From Clostridia bacterium (GTDB lineage: Bacteria; Bacillota; Clostridia; Oscillospirales; CAG-272), in assembly GCA_017960705.1 (NCBI GenBank), contig JAGCYR010000102.1, positions 1 to 6,426 on the forward strand: a stretch of 6,426 nt of DNA. Direction: 5' to 3'. How positions within the stretch are numbered: position 1 is the first letter of the stretch; every line of letters starts with the position of its first letter. This document shows positions 5,022 through 6,426 of this stretch, one piece after another. Position numbers and translations under genes: made by a program. Under the pieces are notes generated by a model. The model worked only from the letters and a program-made list of their open reading frames with translations, did not search any database and was not told where the DNA came from.

Positions 5022-6426
5022 ATGAATAACCGAACTGTCGTCACGCGTTTCGCCCCCAGCCCGACGGGATATATGCATATCGGGAACCTGCGGACGGCGC
5101 TCTATTCCTACCTGATCGCCAAGCATAGCGGCGGCACCTTTATCCTCCGGATCGAGGACACCGACCGCGAGCGGCTGGTGGAGGGGGCGACCGACGTCAT
5201 CATCGACACCTTGAAGATCACAGGGCTCCGCTACGACGAGGGACCCGGCGTCGGCGGCGCGAACGGTCCGTATATCCAGTCCGAACGCAAGGAGATCTAT
5301 CTGCGTTACGCCGAGGAGCTCGTCAAACGCGGCGCGGCGTACTACTGCTTCTGCTCGAAGGAACGGCTTGAGTCCCTTCACGAAGAGGACGGCGTCGGCG
5401 GCGGTTACGACCGTCACTGCCGCGATCTGCCGAAAGAGGAGGTCGAGGCCAACCTGAAGGCGGGTATCCCCTACGTCATCCGGCAGAAGATCCCGCTTGA
5501 GGGGACCACGACCTACGAGGACGCCGTGTTCGGGACCATCTCGACCGAGAACAAGGAGCTGCAGGACCAGATCCTGATGAAAGCCGACGGCTACCCCACC
5601 TATAACTTCTGCCACGTCGTCGACGACCACCTGATGGGCGTCACTCACGTCGTGCGCGGGAGCGAATATCTGACCTCCACGCCGAAATACGCGCTGCTCT
5701 ACGACGCGTTCGGCTGGGATAGACCCGTCTACGTGCATCTGCCGCTCCTGATGGGCAGAGGCGAGGACGGTACGGTATCCAAACTCTCCAAACGGCACGG
5801 CGCCGTCAGCTTTGCGGATCTCTGCGCAGACGGCTATCTCCCCGAGGCGATCGTCAACTATATCGCCCTGCTCGGCTGGTGCCCGAAGAATACAGAAAAC
5901 GAGTTCTTCACGCTGGACGAGCTGACGAAGGCGTTCTCGCTCGACGGGATCAACAAATCCCCGTCGGTCTTCGACTATGAAAAACTGCTTTGGTTCAACG
6001 GCGAATACATCCGCAAGCTGACCCCGGAAGAGTTCAAAGAGCGGGCGCTCAAATTCATTTCGAATCCTCCCGCCGAGGACAAGCTCGACCGGATCCTGCC
6101 GCTCGTGCAGCCCCGGATCGGAAAACTCTCGGAGATCGACGGAAAAATCGCGTTCTTCTCTACTCTTCCCGACTACGACGCCGCCGAGCTCTTCCAGAAC
6201 AAGAAAAACAAGCTCAACCCCGACGTCGCGCGCGAAATGCTCCCCGCGATCGTCTCCCTGCTTTCGTCGCTCTCCGAATGGAACAACGACGCGCTCTACG
6301 CCGCTTTGACCGCCTACGCGGAGCAGAACGGGATCAAATCGGGCGCCGTTCTGTTCGTTTCGCGCGCCGCGGTCTCCGGTCTTTCGGTCACCCCGGGCGG
6401 CGCCACCGAGATCATGGAGATCCTCG
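5022..6426 (+). CDS. gltX: Glutamyl-tRNA synthetase (3' end cut by window edge)
   Basis: Class I aminoacyl-tRNA synthetase that charges tRNA-Glu with glutamate in the cytoplasm; 468 residues are visible. The N-terminal Rossmann core starts RFAPSPTGYMHIGNLRTAL (10-28), with the HIGH-class motif as HIGN (19-22). It continues with RIEDTDRERL (43-52), and the second class I motif is KLSKR (254-258). CFC (109-111) with Tyr129 and Cys133 resembles the zinc-binding insert of bacterial GluRS. The alpha-helical anticodon-binding part follows from about residue 310. The sequence breaks off at GGATEIMEIL; the usual total is about 485, so roughly 15-20 residues are missing. The reading frame is intact, with strong C-ending codon bias as expected for a housekeeping gene. 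In many Firmicutes this enzyme also mischarges tRNA-Gln for GatCAB to correct; whether that holds here cannot be seen. It has its own promoter and is divergent from the histidine kinase gene. Confidence 0.97.
   Translation, partial: MNNRTVVTRFAPSPTGYMHIGNLRTALYSYLIAKHSGGTFILRIEDTDRERLVEGATDVIIDTLKITGLRYDEGPGVGGANGPYIQSERKEIYLRYAEELVKRGAAYYCFCSKERLESLHEEDGVGGGYDRHCRDLPKEEVEANLKAGIPYVIRQKIPLEGTTTYEDAVFGTISTENKELQDQILMKADGYPTYNFCHVVDDHLMGVTHVVRGSEYLTSTPKYALLYDAFGWDRPVYVHLPLLMGRGEDGTVSKLSKRHGAVSFADLCADGYLPEAIVNYIALLGWCPKNTENEFFTLDELTKAFSLDGINKSPSVFDYEKLLWFNGEYIRKLTPEEFKERALKFISNPPAEDKLDRILPLVQPRIGKLSEIDGKIAFFSTLPDYDAAELFQNKKNKLNPDVAREMLPAIVSLLSSLSEWNNDALYAALTAYAEQNGIKSGAVLFVSRAAVSGLSVTPGGATEIMEIL

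Noticed and set aside
5001..5798. Minus-strand open frame of 265 codons opposite gltX
   Set aside because: It is the shadow of a highly conserved gltX frame with strong C-ending codon bias, which removes stop codons on the opposite strand. Its composition is unlike a real protein and it has no known motif.

Overview
The window looks like chromosomal DNA from a G+C-rich member of the Firmicutes, probably a clostridial lineage. This rests on the purine-rich ribosome binding sites, textbook sigma-A-type promoters with 17-base spacers, a lipoprotein-type solute-binding protein, and a GluRS with the HIGN motif common in clostridia. No phylogenetic marker was searched, so the assignment is an inference.

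Layout: (1) bases 1-89, the 5' end of a minus-strand gene that runs off the left edge, with its own promoter at 166-194. (2) Bases 279-3403, a plus-strand operon of four overlapping genes: a Crp/Fnr-type regulator, a solute-binding lipoprotein, a membrane permease and a short ABC ATPase. One good promoter precedes it, with a perfect 6+6 inverted repeat at the expected transcription start, and a hairpin terminator follows. (3) Bases 3409-4887, a minus-strand sensor histidine kinase that converges on the operon and shares the terminator region. No response regulator lies beside it. (4) Bases 5022-6426, the plus-strand glutamyl-tRNA synthetase gene gltX, divergent from the kinase and cut by the right edge a little before its C-terminus.

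The operon is best read as a self-contained, self-regulated import system. The regulator is encoded first and probably controls its own promoter. The lipoprotein captures a small solute outside the membrane, and the permease and ATPase drive uptake. The lipoprotein belongs to the broad NMT1/TauA-like group, whose members carry sulfonates, nitrate, thiamine precursors and other compounds, so the substrate cannot be named from sequence. Two details stand out: the regulator lacks the residues that bind cAMP in classical Crp, and the ATPase has altered Walker B, D-loop and switch-histidine motifs. I see no insertion sequence, CRISPR array, tRNA, rRNA or recognisable riboswitch. Most of the window is ordinary housekeeping and transport sequence, and I found no convincing new biological system.
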